Below are positions 13,193-25,920 of a stretch of DNA of 64,000 nt, piece after piece. This stretch comes from Eutrigla gurnardus (Eukaryota; Chordata; Actinopteri; Perciformes; Triglidae), in contig OY741268.1 of NCBI GenBank assembly GCA_963514095.1, forward strand, positions 24,946,657 through 25,010,656, given 5' to 3'. Position 1 is the stretch's first letter, and every line of letters starts with the position of its first letter. Under the pieces are notes generated by a model, which saw only the letters and a program-made list of their open reading frames with translations, did no database searches and had not been told where the DNA came from. The position numbers were made by a program, and so were the translations under genes.

Positions 13193-15030
13193 TCGGTGGA
13201 TGTCCTAAGTGTTCAACCGACATACGCTCCGGTGGGCAGGAATCCCGTTGGCGGGGACCGGCGCTTAATAGTTCGCTTTACTCGATCAGCCTCATCACTT
13301 GCTTCACCTGCCAAGTTAATTATATAAACCTTGCTATTCCAGATCCTAGTTGCTGAGTCTTAGAAACGCCAACGCCAAGGAAGTTCTGCCTCATTAACGG
13401 AGGATATTTTAAAAGTTATTTTAGCCGCTTTTGTCTGTGGCCACTTCAGTTAGTTTGTCCTACCAATAGGGGTGCCAGATCATGAAAATACTCATACATT
13501 TTGTACTTTAGATGACTTAATCTGAAGCCAGACTGTTTTCATACACATTTCCACTAATCAGGCTCATACAGTATAATGATTCCCACAGACGAGCATAGGG
13601 TGAAGATAAAGCCCCCCCACCCAAAATGTTACATAAGCAGGAAGCACCCAGGCGAAGGCAGTGCCTTCAAAATTCCTTGTACGCTGGCTTACTACAACAA
13701 AGCCCTTCCAGTGTGTTCTAATTCTCTACATTTCCCTCCAGAGGAGCTCATCGTTCACGGGGTTGAAGAGAATGGAGATGGTGGGAAAATCCCACTTGGA
13801 TCAATTTCATACTAATCAAGGCTCCTGAACAGCCAGGCAGATGAAGTCGGACGAAGTTGGACGCGTCATTGCCCTTCGGATTCACACCAACGAGGAAATT
13901 GTTGTTTTCTTCATAGCGGTCGAGTGGAAATGGCAGAAACCATAGATATTAACTCATGATAAGATGCTAAGATGCTACTATGCTGACGTGCGATATTACC
14001 TGTGATGCATATTTCCATCTATTTACTCCGTTCCTTCTGTGCATACTTGGTTTTTAGTATGCACGACACTGGATATGGCTCCGTGTTCTGCTGCATTAGC
14101 AGCATCTTTATAATCCGGCATCTTTCACAAAGCTCCCGAGTAGTCACGATTCTCCCTAAATGGGCATTAATTCTCACCTCTGTCCCACTCTTAATAATAC
14201 AAAAACTCCTACTCGAGAGGTGTGATTAAAAGCATTGCAGCCAGACCTCGTTCACACGTTGTCCCTCTCAACCTTCCTCCCTCTCATTGGTGCAGCTCCA
14301 CCATCACACACTGTAATTCTGCACCCCCCCCTCCCCAGCTGTGCTGCACACTTTAATCCATTATCCCAAAATGTCCACCTACCTTTGCTTAGCAATCTCC
14401 TTCACTATCACCTCAAGTGGCACTCTTAACCAACCACGCCCCCCCTCCCCCCTTCCCCCCGGGTCTTCACTAATCCAACCTTGTTCTCCTTCCCCCGTGC
14501 TTCCCCTCCTACTTTCACCTTGTCAATTCAACACCCAGCTCCTCACCCTCTTCAGATTCCTGCCTCCCGCCTGTTCTCGCCCCTCTGCAGCAGTGCTTTG
14601 TGGTGGCAGCTGCCTCCCACACATGCGAAGGACTGCTGACCTTGGTGGTTAGGCTCGGCCGCTGCTATGATTAATGCCTCTACAAGACAAGAAGCAAGTA
14701 CCTCTACCTGCCTGGCCAATATATATCTTCTACCACACATCATTCCTGTCTCAGGACACATCTGATGATGGACAAATCTTAACCTCCATCCTTCCCCCTG
14801 CTGTACCCGCTCTCTAATCTCCCACCTGCCTACCAGTCACAATGCTGCCGAGGACGAGTAAGAAGCTGAAAAGGAGGGAGTTTTAGATTCACACACTCTT
14901 TTTTTCTTCCTCCCCCTCCTCTGAATGATCAAACATGCTGCACTGGGCTCATCTGGAAGGTATACATGCTGGCTTGCGTTCGATAAGGCTGTTACCTGTA
15001 CGTTTTTTTTGCCCTGAGGAAGAAGAAGCT

Positions 15031-15056
15031 GTGTGTGTGTGTGTACGTGTGTGTGT
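15031..15056. repeat. (GT)n microsatellite, interrupted
   Basis: GT units broken by one AC step (gtgtacgtgt). Confidence 0.95.
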
Positions 15057-17196
15057 TTTTAGTTGTAAAGTTAAAAATCCCTCAAGGACAAATGCGGTAA
15101 GAAGAAAAGCAGCTCTGCCATTGGAAGCCCCCATACTCCATCCTAGAGCAGAGTAGAAAGCAAAACAAAGCGTTGGAGCAATGAATCACCACAGATAGAT
15201 CTTTCAGGCGCCATAAACAAGGAGCCCAATACAAGATGGGAATAGACTAGTTTGAAAGGCTCAGAAATACAAATATTCACCTTCGGGTATACGATACATC
15301 ATTCTTGTGCCATCCTGTGACAGAGTGATATTTGTCCAAAGCCTTTGCACGATGATATGTACCGTATTCATTTAATTGATTTTCAGTCCCGGAGTCGATA
15401 TCTCAGTGGAAGAAACAAAACAGTAATTTGCAGTTCCCATTACGCAGCCTGCAATGTTGTTTCTGTAGCGCTTTGTGCCCCTCAATGTACTTCAGTAATG
15501 GTGTTGCATTATTTAGCGGTACAATCTGATCCATTTACCGTTTTATTTAGTGTCTAGAACTGTTCAGATATGTTCAGAACCCGGAGGATTACGATAACGC
15601 ATCAATTACAAACACATTCCACCGTTGTGATGTTATATATATCCGCCTTCGACACATTAAAAGGTGGAAGGGACCTTCAATTGCAAACTGAGGTTATTTT
15701 TGCAATTTCTGGGTGATAAAGCAGTCGAAAACACGACAAAGTAGAGCCGCTCACACAAAAGCCCCTGTTGGTGTGAATATATTTTGGGATTTAGTGGCTC
15801 GGCTATTAAAAGGGCATCTGGCTCTGAGAGCAAAAGGCGAAGGCCGGCCGGGGATTCACAAAACTTTGAAACGTCTATTTGTGTAAGTTAATAGCCTCTG
15901 TTACAAAAAGTAAAGGTGAAAGGATAGCCTAATCGCTGCGAGGCAACACCTCCACTATGCACGCATCGCATCATGAATCGCCTATCGGGTACTTTATTTG
16001 AGGCTCAAATACACTCAATTTAAGGACCACTCGAAAAATATGAAAAAAAAACAAGTGGCACACCTGGAAATTGCAGCACTGCCTCCGAATCAGTGTGAGG
16101 TCAGACGGTGCTGAGGTGGAAATAGAAATGCCACCCCTCGTTACTCGGCGCAATCTCTAAACTCCTGCCCGCCACGAGAGCGAACGAGAATCATATTTAC
16201 CAATGTTTAGGATGCAGATGAAATGCTTCAACAAGGAAGCACATCTTCCATCCCCGGTAAAAGGTCAAACATCCATCAATAAAGCATCTCAAACCACAAA
16301 CAACTGACACGAGGTTGACATTTTCCTGCCAGTGAACCGCCGTTTCCATCCGTGCACTTCACATCGCCGTCTCCAGGGCGAAGCGTCCCAGTTTTACACG
16401 AGACGCCGCCGAGGACCCCTTGACCAGATGAAAGCAAATTGCGGGGTTAGCTCTTTGATGTCTTTGTTATGCATATTTACTGTTTTGGGCTTGGAAGCGC
16501 TGCAGTACTCTAAAAGATGTTTTCATCTCAGGGCAGTGCTACAGCATAAGCTTGTTTGTTTTTTTGCATAGTGAAAATCACTACTGTACCGTAGAAATTG
16601 ATTTCTTAATGTCACAGTTTTTCTGAAATGTCATGCTTATGAAATATAATGAGCTTTGTTCCTGTTTCCATTTGTCGTGAGATGAAATAGAAGGACACGT
16701 TCTCATTAAAAATACATCAGCAATATGAGTTTGAGACACAAACAGTGAGGAGGGGGGGTGTATTGTTCAGTCAGTGTAAAACATCTTTACACATTGTCTC
16801 TGTGATGATTGGGAGCAGGTGGTTAGATTTAAAGAAACAGTACATCAAAACATCCCAGAGGCATTTTCATATGCCAGCCAGTCGGGGTATCACAACTGGT
16901 TATGCCTCACAGCATGGCAAATTGAAAAATGTATTAAGCATTGTGTCTGTCAGCAGCGGGGGCTGAGCTGACCATGTCATAGTTGGAATTGAGTCAATAG
17001 CCATTAAATCAGCCCCAATACGTGTTTCTGAGCAATCAAAAGGTGAAAAAAAAGGACGTTAACGACTAGACTGTTTTATTGTGCTGCTTCTCCGTGTCCA
17101 TATTTCACTTTCTAATTAAGTAACTATGATTTCCTTTCACAGATGTAGCCAACGTGACGAAATTTATTCTCCACAGGTAAATCAATCAGGTGGTAA

Positions 17197-17222
17197 TTCT
17201 TCTTCTTCTTCTTTTTTTTTTT
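17197..17222. repeat. (TTC)n plus poly-T
   Basis: About five TTC units run into a T tract. Confidence 0.9.
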
Positions 17223-17309
17223 AGGGGGGCAATTTGCTTATTTGCATTCGTTGGAGAAGAAGCTTTTTGGTCATTTACATCCAGCCAAGTTTCACGTGCT
17301 ACTTCATTA

Positions 17310-17606
17310 AGTACTAGTGAGTTAGCTGTCTGGAAGAAATATTACGTCGTAGTTATAGTACTGGTACTAGCAGTATGAAGAGTACCTTGAACCCTTGAAT
17401 CCTTACCTATAGCACTCTGATCATAGCAATGTTGCTCTTAAGGTACTACTTTACTCAGACGAGGATCCAACACTTGTTCTATTTTTAGCTCTTACTTTAT
17501 CGGCAATGATATGTTGTGGTTTCTTTGTTTCCTTCTTTTGACAAATGTACTTATTGTAAGTCGCTTTTGACAAAAGCGTCTGCTAAATGACCTAAATGTA
17601 AATGTA
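17310..17606 (+). mobile_element. L2-tail retroposon (SINE/LINE 3' fragment)
   Basis: The 3' end reads ttgtaagtcgcttttgac, then aaaagcgtctgctaaatgac, and closes with taaatgtaaatgtaa. This is the conserved 3' stem-loop tail of fish L2-clade (UnaL2-type) LINEs and their SINEs: gcttttgacaaaagc forms the stem, normally closed by a GGATA loop that is mutated here. The upstream body (tgttgctcttaaggtacta, gaggatccaacacttgttct) resembles common fish copies from memory. The 5' boundary is uncertain. There is no open frame. Confidence 0.75.
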
Positions 17607-17789
17607 AGAGTAACAAAGTTTGTTCGTTTTTTTCATTCGCAGGAACTTAATATATCTTTGATATGACTGCAGGAGAGTGAATGTTGACGCTTCGTTGCAT
17701 TCATGCATCATTTCCTTTGAATCTTGTGTGGGAGGGTAATCTGAATGGCAGACCTCGCCAGCAACAATCAAAGCTACTAATAGAAACGC

Positions 17790-17804
17790 ATATATATATA
17801 TATA
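17790..17804. repeat. Short (TA)n
   Basis: Seven TA units. Confidence 0.9.
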
Positions 17805-18568
17805 AAGTGTTATGTCTGGGTATTAAAATACCGCGTGAAGGCAACAACACTGTCAAAAACCCAGTTGGAGGATCAACATTGTGAATGTTAACATCAGTGA
17901 AACACAATTAGTCTTGATTGGTCCCCCCCTTCCTCGAAACTGACTAAAATCTGTTCAATCAGGGATCGCTCGCTGGATGTGGCGCAGACCGCGCCGCGAG
18001 CCAATCAAAGCACAATGTCACAACAGCAACTGAGAAGTTCACTTCGCGCGGGATTTATGTCGGGAATAATTATTCTGAAGTGGGTTTCTCGGAAACAACA
18101 TAATCAAAAACGATTTCATGAAGAGTAAAGCCGGCTAGAAATGTTTGAACGGCGGCGCATTTCAAATTCATCCTACACCGAGAAGACTCTGGCTCCTGCT
18201 GCGTAAATGCTGTTTGACATCAGCTGCAAAGGAGCCGAGTCCCACACAGCGGTATTCCCCTCCAATTTCAATCAATACTTTTTCACTTTTTAGGCCAGAA
18301 AGCAAACATCTTCTTCGGGGGTGTGTGCGGGGGGCTGAAAAGCCGAGCACCGGGGAAACAATGGGCCCCATCTGGGCCCCGTCTTGCAGAGCCAAAACAT
18401 TTGTTGCAGTCTGTCTGGCGAGAGCGGCGTAAGAGTTAATTTCCTGGCAGTGATTTCGTAGAAGAGCAGCATCAACAAGCAGCTGCAGACTGGAGCATGA
18501 AAACCATTACTTCAATCCCTCACTCCCTGACATTAATAGGATGAATAAATGTTTTTGTTCCCCGCTTA

Positions 18569-18590
18569 ATTTGGATGAATTCATCCAAAT
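18569..18590. repeat. Perfect 22-bp palindrome
   Basis: The left half ATTTGGATGAA is followed immediately by its exact reverse complement TTCATCCAAAT, centred on an EcoRI-type GAATTC. There is no spacer. The flanking bases do not continue the symmetry. Confidence 0.95.
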
Positions 18591-21008
18591 GGCAATGAAA
18601 ACAAGTAAATATCCATCTCAGCTCTCTTCCTGGTACTAGAAGACAAAGAGAACTCACTCTGCCTTCACTTTTTCTTCTACCTACCGTTTGAGAATCCCAC
18701 CGCTCGGCGCCAAGCTCATATATCAGATGATAACCGGAATGACTGAGACTGGGAACGCTTACCGAGGGAGGCTCTTTATTTTAAGACGATTCGCCTCTCG
18801 CCACACAGGAAGTTGTCGTGGCGAATTTTACTCCGTCGTAACCGCGATGTGACAAATGAGATGCACCTCGACTTGCAGTAAAACAAACACCAACAATAAA
18901 AACACTCCAATGATCCAATATAATCATAGAAGCAGGAGTATTTAACACTGAAGCAAGAAATCTCTGTCTGTCTGTGTGTTCTTCACATATCTGGAGAACC
19001 AGTGATCCACAGGGAACACATGGAGTGCTTTGATGAATTTGGTGCAATTTTGAACACAGGACACGTTCAATATAATAAACTTTAAATAAACAAGTACACA
19101 GACGCTCTGTGCAGCAACGTCGGGGTTCTGCAGACTGCATCCTGCATGCTTGTTAGACTCGTTGGCTACTGTTCACTTTTGCTGCTGGATCCTGCATGTA
19201 GATTACATGATCGCTGGATGACGTTCCAAGCAAACCTCTCTGGAGTCAACGTCCACCAGCAGGAACAAAAATAAAACTCATCCACTCATTTAAAACATGC
19301 TCTTAATTATAACCATGTGGTTATGTCAAAGCATTTGACTATCGACATCAATACCTCTGCAAAATATTTCTCCCTGGGTGGGTTTTTCAGGGGCAGATTT
19401 ACTCATTTAAGGGCAAACGCCATCTTGTTTTGTTTTCTCTACCTGGGATTGTTGGTATTCAAAGTGGTAGAAGAAGTACTTTTCCCGAATTGGAACTATT
19501 AATTGTAAAACAATTAATACCACATAGTAAACATAGTTCTAATACATAATTCATACCTAAACATCATAATGATTCTATGACTTTTTGGGGCTCTTTTGTG
19601 GGCGGCAGGCCGTTACGTACCTTGCCGGTAGAGTCCAGTAAATCTGCCCCGGGTGCTTTTCCCGTGAACCAGAGTCTATTTCACTGCTGTTCCTGACCGT
19701 GACTTGGACTTGGATGTGTGATGCAACCGCGCAGCAACTCAGGGCAGGTGTGCGGCTCAGGACTAAAGAAAGTGCAGTGTCGGGTGTGAAGTTGATTGTA
19801 TGAGCGAGGGAAGGCGGGATTAACCCATTTTGCCATAACCCCGGCAACATAACGCCACAGTTTCATAACCTTAAGAACTGTAGAAGCTACCAGTAACCAA
19901 TAACCTGCAGCTACTGTAGAAAAGTCAGAGGAAACTGACATTCTAGCCTTATGTCCGTCTAAAAAAGAGCCTGCAATGCGGAAGAATCTGGGATATCTAC
20001 CAAATTATAAAGAAGTTGTTTAACAAGATATCATCCTGTTGTATTAAGTCAATGTAAAACACATAACTAGCTAGTGTACTAACCTCTCATATAACCATTA
20101 TAATATTTAACTATATTCAACTGGATATAGTTGATGATGACAATAACTAGTTTGGTTCTTTAGTCATATGAGTAATATTTTGACTAATAATAGCATAACT
20201 GTGATATTGACAATGATATATGACAATAATAATATATAATATGACAATAATGGCTTTGGGAAAATATCATATCATGGGTGTAAATCCAATCCAATGCATC
20301 TGAGTGGGAGTAGCCTGAGCTGTTACAGTGCACACATTATTCTTTTCCTGCTATTTTTGGCGAACAGCTTCAGGTGGATCGCTGCTTCCTCTGGATCGGA
20401 GGAGGAGCCGCCCCGTGATTCGCCTGTAAACCAGGATTGCAATGAGATCCGGCCAACACGTATGTGCACAATGACGTGCGTTAAATCACATCTGCACTTA
20501 ATCAGACAGTTAAAACGACGAGTGTTAATAGGGCCAACGGTTCTCAACCTCGGACAGGAAGTATCCGGATGACGCATAGAGCATTACTACTTAACCAACA
20601 TCCAGCAGACTGCAGCGTCGGGGTCAGGAGGCCGTGAGCATGCTGCGATGCTCAGCTCTCAGCGGAGCTCCGCGGCGGCTCTTCAGCGAGTGAAAAACAA
20701 ACTCTACCAACTAGTGCCACAGACTAGATCTTCCACATAGTTCACAGACAGCCACACGGACCCCAGCTCCCCAAATCCCTGGCTGAATTACCAACAGTCG
20801 GCACCTTGACGTTCAGGAGGGGGGAGGGTTGGCAGTAGAGGGAACGGCAGAGTCACTCACCACACACAGAATATCTCAGGCGACTGAACAAATCAATGCT
20901 GCGACGGCCGCACCGCCGCTTCAGCGCCGCCTTCACGTACGCCTCATACAGGGTTCAGCTTGCTTCTGATTGGATCTGAAAGCGCTGCTCTGAAGGCCTG
21001 AATAACTC

Positions 21009-21030
21009 GGGGGGGGGGGGGGGGGGGGGG
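21009..21030. repeat. Poly-G tract, 22 bases
   Basis: Uninterrupted G22. Its length is prone to assembly and polymerase error and can form a G-quadruplex. Confidence 0.9.
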
Positions 21031-22704
21031 CGAGGTGACCGTCTATAGCTGTGTGACGGAAAATGGCTGCGATCAAAGCGATACGGGAGATAAGCATCGA
21101 AGGTCATCAATAAACCCCGTTTGAAGGTGAAAACTCTCCACAAGTACAGACTGGACTTGACCATCCTCCCCTTTTTTTTTTAAAGAGAAGAATCTCACCT
21201 TGACTTTTTTGGCAAAAACAGTCAGCCGTTGTTCATTTTTAATGCATTTGGAAACTAGTAATTAAGCCCCCCCCCCATGGACGGGGAAATTGGCATGCTC
21301 TGGAGAGCCAGTGAGTAATTATATTTGTAAAGACCAGTGATACAAGATACTCCCCTCTGACTGGGACTCATTACACATCATTATAACCAGTCATGTGCAC
21401 GAGCACCACGTGCACACACCTCACACGCACGCATCCAAACACCGTTTCCCTTTCGGGCAAAAACAAAACTCTCTTCGGGGTCACCTGACCTGAGCCGACA
21501 GCGAGAAAGTCCTTACCGGACGGTCCCGCCAGTCATAAAACTCTCCGCGTGTCATCCAGTGATAATCGCACGGCGGAGGGTCAATAAGTAATTAAAGATA
21601 CTACTTTAAATGAATTCTCATTCATCTAAATTGTGAAAGGTTCAGATATGAAAGTTTGCAAATGGGGCCTCGGGAGAATTGTGGTCCACCCTTTGAAGCA
21701 ATAATTACCATTACAGGAGCGTCGGGCTAGGAGCTGCAGGGGGATGATAGAACAGCACTGGGAACTCAGTGGACTCCTCTTTAATTGGAACTGGAGTGGC
21801 CGAGGGTCTCCGAATAGAATTTGTACAACTCTCCTCTGTGTTAACTCTCCTTTCTACACTATTTCTCCTCCCTCTCTCTCTCTCTGCAAGTCATTTGTGT
21901 TTCACTGCAGAATCCGAAGCCACACATGCTATAAAACCATCCCAGAATACAGACTTAATCCACTGCAACTCCAAACAAATGCTGAATCTCTATTACGTAA
22001 CGCGTCTCTCAATGACTTCCGTTTGAGTGACTCGCTGAATAGCCTCGAAAGCTGGAAACAAAAAAAAAGCGTTGCTACGAAAATGTCCAATTGAAAGGGA
22101 AATTAATGCGATGGATGAATAAAATATTCATCTCTGATATTTACCAAGGTTCCACTGCTTCCAATTTATTTGCTGAGTAAAAATGTTTTCCTTCTTCGTA
22201 ATAAAAAAATGCTTTGGGTGCAGATTTGTTAGTGAGGCCTGTAGTCGAGCCCATTGTTCCTGTGAAATGAGTTACTATTCAGATTGCTGTGTGTATTTCA
22301 AACTAAAGGTATTTACTGCATTATTAATGCCATATTCAGATTGCCCAGGGACGGCGGGAGAGCTATATTAGTGTCGTAAAGCGTAGTTTGTTGCCTTGTC
22401 TGCTTTCACTTTAAACTCATTATCTTGTCTAATTCTCTCTGCCTCCATTATTCCCTCATCCCTTTAAGCAGCCTAATTAAAAGAGCTTTCATTTTTTTCC
22501 ATTAATATTTATTTATTTATTCCGCATTTCTTCATGAAACTGCGTCACCCAGCGTGGAATCTAAATTACTGATTTTTTTCCCTCCTTCTTCAATTATTCA
22601 AATGAAGGGAGTCCTGCTGCACAGTACTTGACTTGGAGCCACAGTGGAAGTACAAACTGGAGTATTTGCTCTCAACTAGCTGTTGGATGCCCTGATGTTA
22701 CACT

Positions 22705-22724
22705 GTGTGTGTGTGTGTGTGTGT
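22705..22724. repeat. (GT)10 microsatellite
   Basis: Ten uninterrupted GT units. Confidence 0.97.
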
Positions 22725-23147
22725 GGTAGCTAATGTACAGCGTCCAATACCGCTAATCTACTCCACTTAATGCAGCTCGACTAGATTAACGCCGTTAAAC
22801 TGTTAGTATTCAATAAAAGAGAAACGGCAAACAAAAATAAAAAGACGACATGTAATTAGGCTTTCCCGTGTTGCGAGCAGTAGAACTCACACTTTATGAC
22901 TGAGAATCTTCAGACAGCTTAGCGTTAATTGGCCCATCATGGTCTGATTTCTCTGTGGCCTGGGTTTTTATTTGGTTTATACGAGTGTGTCTGTAATAAC
23001 AGTTTAAAGCTGTACCATGGGGAGATTATCAGCCCATGCTTCAGCGATGGACATTATCGCTCAACTACATGCATCACTTCTTCTGCGCTCATTCCTCAGA
23101 ATGGCTGCTGGGGAGCTTTTTATCAGGAGAGCCGCTTTGTGAACTGT

Positions 23148-23171
23148 ACACACACACACACACACACACAC
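23148..23171. repeat. (AC)12 microsatellite
   Basis: Twelve AC units, in opposite orientation to the GT array 93 nt to the right. Confidence 0.97.
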
Positions 23172-23262
23172 GTTTATGTCCACGCATGTGTCTTCAGTGT
23201 GTGTGTTTGTGCATCTCTGCATGTGTTGTTTTCTCGCTTTTGTCTCACTGCTCGCCGTGTGC

Positions 23263-23264
<2 letters not shown>

Positions 23265-23293
<29 letters not shown>
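23265..23293. repeat. (GT)n microsatellite
   Basis: About 14 uninterrupted GT units. Confidence 0.97.
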
Positions 23294-23295
<2 letters not shown>

Positions 23296-24504
23296 CATGC
23301 TCAGAGTCCTCCGACGTGGTGTTTCGAGGGTGTGTGTGCATGCATGTAGAATGACATTTAGCGAAATGTGGCAGCGAGAGAAGAAACATCTGACTCATAA
23401 TTGAAGTGCCATGAAAGAAATATGATCATGAATCTGTATGAGGCTTACGTGCTCAGCCACTGCTCTGACTACCTTACCACCCTGAAGGCTGAGCACAAGG
23501 CTCAAAAAATGATACTCCACGGAAAAATGTCATGAGAGGAGGAAAGCGCCGGGCGATCAAGGGGGGCAATCCAAAAAAAAAAGAAATCGATCGGCCGCAG
23601 CGCCGTCGTCTCCATCAGAAAAGAGAGTGTCGGGATGAATGGAGTTGTGCCTGCGCGCGTCAACCACACCAGTCATCGCTGTGTCCTGGAGGGTGGGGAG
23701 GCAGCGCTCCTCCGTCACCCTCACGCTCTTGACATGTGGAGCTCTCCGAGCGGCGAGGTGAGGCGGCCCGCTCCTCTACGGACAAGGCTGGTCGCACGGG
23801 AGGGTTTTTTTTCTCTTCTTGTTGTCAACAAATGGAAGAAGCCACAACGTCAACAACGAGCTGATCCTACTAACGAGCACGTGCGGCCCGATATAGCTCA
23901 GTGTCCCCAAAGCTTTTTGGCTTTTGACCCTTTAAAACCAAGCGATGTCTTGTTATGACACCTTGTCACAGATTGTATGTTTCATACGTTTTAGTGGCCT
24001 GAAAAGGTAAAACTAGCCAAATAAAATCATGATAAAACGATAAAAATGTGTAAGTCGTAGGTATTTACACAGTCCTGCTACTAAAGCAATACAATATAAC
24101 TGCTAAACAAGGAATGATACATCTGTGACTTGAGGAAGATTTAAAGATTTAGTCACAACAAGAGAGCCACGGCACTGAGAGACGTATGAACTGTTGGTTT
24201 GAGGGTTTTCGTGGGATTTGTTGACCGGAGGAAACATGCAGACGTCGCTGTAGCGACACTCCAGATCTGAGGCGATATCCTTAACAAATGCAAACAACAT
24301 CATCGGGAAAATTTGATTGCGTATCCAAAGTGTTTGTAGTCGGCACACAACCGCTCTGAATGGGGGAGGAAAAAAAACAAAACGTGTGAGGAGGAGGGAA
24401 ATGTCGGAGAGAGAAAAGCTACAAAGCTTGAGTAGAGTGCTAACAAACTCCATTTTGTGTTGCTGCAGCTGTTTCCATGGAGCTCTCTCTCTCCCTCTCT
24501 TTTG

Positions 24505-24550
<46 letters not shown>
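24505..24550. repeat. Compound (CT)8(CA)15 microsatellite
   Basis: CT units at 24505-24520 run directly into CA units at 24521-24550, about 430 bp past the constant nlgn3 exon in the direction of transcription. Confidence 0.97.
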
Positions 24551-24552
<2 letters not shown>

Positions 24553-24983
24553 AAAGAAGGATTCAGCTGTGTGAGTCAATCTGCAACCAACTGCAACTCG
24601 GAGAGAGAACCCCTCGTTGCCTCTAACCGACTCCTCTCCTCTCCTCCCTCATCTCTCCAGCATCACGCCCATCTCGTCTCTCTCTTTTTCCCTCTTTACA
24701 ATAATTTCTTAATCTATTCTAAACCCCAGTCAAAACAACAAACCCACATTCAGCGCACTCAATTACTGTGATTTTGATACACGAGCACCGCATCGTCAAC
24801 AAGGAGCCCGGGAACCAGTGTGCGCTGTGTGTTTTCCCTTTGGCCTTATATGGAGTGTATGTGGGCAATCAGCAGCGCTCATTACACCTCGCTGCCCTAT
24901 AAAGATGGCCTAGAAAAAATGTCCTTGAAGGAGGAGGTGAAGTGAAAAAAAAAGATAAAAGAGAGAGAGGAGAAGATGCTTAC

Positions 24984-25133
24984 CGAGGACGCCGACGCGG
25001 TAGTTGAGAGTGATAACGATGACATTTCCGTAGCTGGCCAGGACGCTCCCATCGATCATGTTGCCCGTCCCCTCCATGTAGGACCCTCCGTGGATGTAGA
25101 CCATCACAGGCTTGGCCCCGGTGTCTCGTATGT
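24984..25133 (-). CDS. nlgn3: Neuroligin-3 constant exon following splice site A
   Basis: This 150-nt exon encodes IRDTGAKPVMVYIHGGSYME, then GTGNMIDGSVLASYGNVIVI and TLNYRVGVL, with split codons for Asp at the start and Gly at the end. It continues the esterase-like domain. HGGSYMEGTGNM corresponds to the oxyanion-hole strand of active esterases. Neuroligins are known to be catalytically dead, but the residue that replaces the active serine is in the next exon, outside this window. The acceptor is ctcttgcag with TTAATGA as a possible branch site about 20 nt upstream; the polypyrimidine tract is weak. The donor is gtaagc. Joining directly to the first coding exon gives PTED-DIRDTG; joining after A2 gives DEDE-DIRDTG. 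Differences from human NLGN3 are conservative (Thr for Ser, Val for Ile). The following intron runs off the left edge. Confidence 0.97.
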
Positions 25134-25920
25134 CTGCAAGAGCGGCCATCATTAACACATTCACATTGTCGTCCAGCCACGTCCGATTTTATCGGCGTCG
25201 GCTCAGATTCAGATACAGCAGAGACGGCGCATGGTGGCCACACACAGACAAGCGGACGGTCACCTCTCAGATACCAGCCGGAAGGACGGAAATAGAGGCA
25301 ATACACTCCCGTACCTGCTCTATGAGAAACAAATTAACGTCCGCTCATTACGTCGACTCAACTCTATTACTGTAATTGGCCATCTCAGCTGAAATATGTG
25401 GCTTTGCCATTTACAAGCTAAAATATTTATCATAAGCCAAACTATTAGGGCTGCGTTCGGTTTTTTGTATTGCCTTGCAGGAAGCAGGACGCACTTTCCA
25501 ATATAGACATGCTGGAAGCCATTAGGGAGAATAAAGAGAGAGGTACTCTGACACATCTTCTAACCAGGGAGAAGGCTAATCTGGCTTGACAGTGATAGGG
25601 AAACCGCACCGACTAATTGCACATTGCTACCGTGCGCCTCCTTTTTTTTTTACACAGTCCTATCTCTGTGCAACAATTTATTTGCACGGTCTTGCTCGGC
25701 ATCGCCTGCAGTTAAATCTGTGCTTGAGTTTTGGTTAAAATGCTGTTTATTCTATTCCCGAACCAGGCTTGATACCCAGCTGGAGCGACACTCCAGCCAG
25801 ATAAAGCACATCCAGAGGTAGAGGGAAGAAAAAAGCCTCTGTTTGAGGAATAGACTGAATTACTGGCTGGCTAGCGAGAGCTGGGAGACAAGACAAGAAA
25901 CTCTCTCTCATTTTCACTCC

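Larger units (their letters stand above)
5347..17309 (-). other. nlgn3 intron, middle part (no gene seen)
   Basis: Non-coding on inspection. Contents that stand out: G15 at 8011-8025, a short fish interspersed-repeat end at 8638-8690, a 10-bp inverted repeat at 9886-9944, a YY1-like motif at 10841-10856, the RE1-like site at 13172-13192, a C-rich stretch at about 14320-14520, an interrupted GT array at 15031-15056, and a TTC/T tract at 17197-17222. No open frame has a recognisable domain. Confidence 0.6.
17607..24983 (-). other. nlgn3 intron, proximal part after the constant exon (no gene seen)
   Basis: Non-coding on inspection. It contains a perfect 22-bp palindrome at 18569-18590, an AT-rich stretch with repeated atatgacaataat at about 20100-20270, G22 at 21009-21030, and five dinucleotide arrays between 22705 and 24550. 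A short CpG-rich segment lies at about 20880-20945. I searched the minus strand for the FFGGDP-encoding pattern of the next neuroligin exon and found none. Confidence 0.65.

Noticed and set aside
21781..21830. gggtctcc pattern as the next neuroligin exon (GGDP codons)
   Set aside because: The following bases do not encode Phe-Phe on the minus strand and no flanking neuroligin residues appear.
23036..23404. Frames with His-Thr or Cys-Val repeats here and near 2150-2440, 24457 and 40597
   Set aside because: Translations of CA/GT microsatellites.
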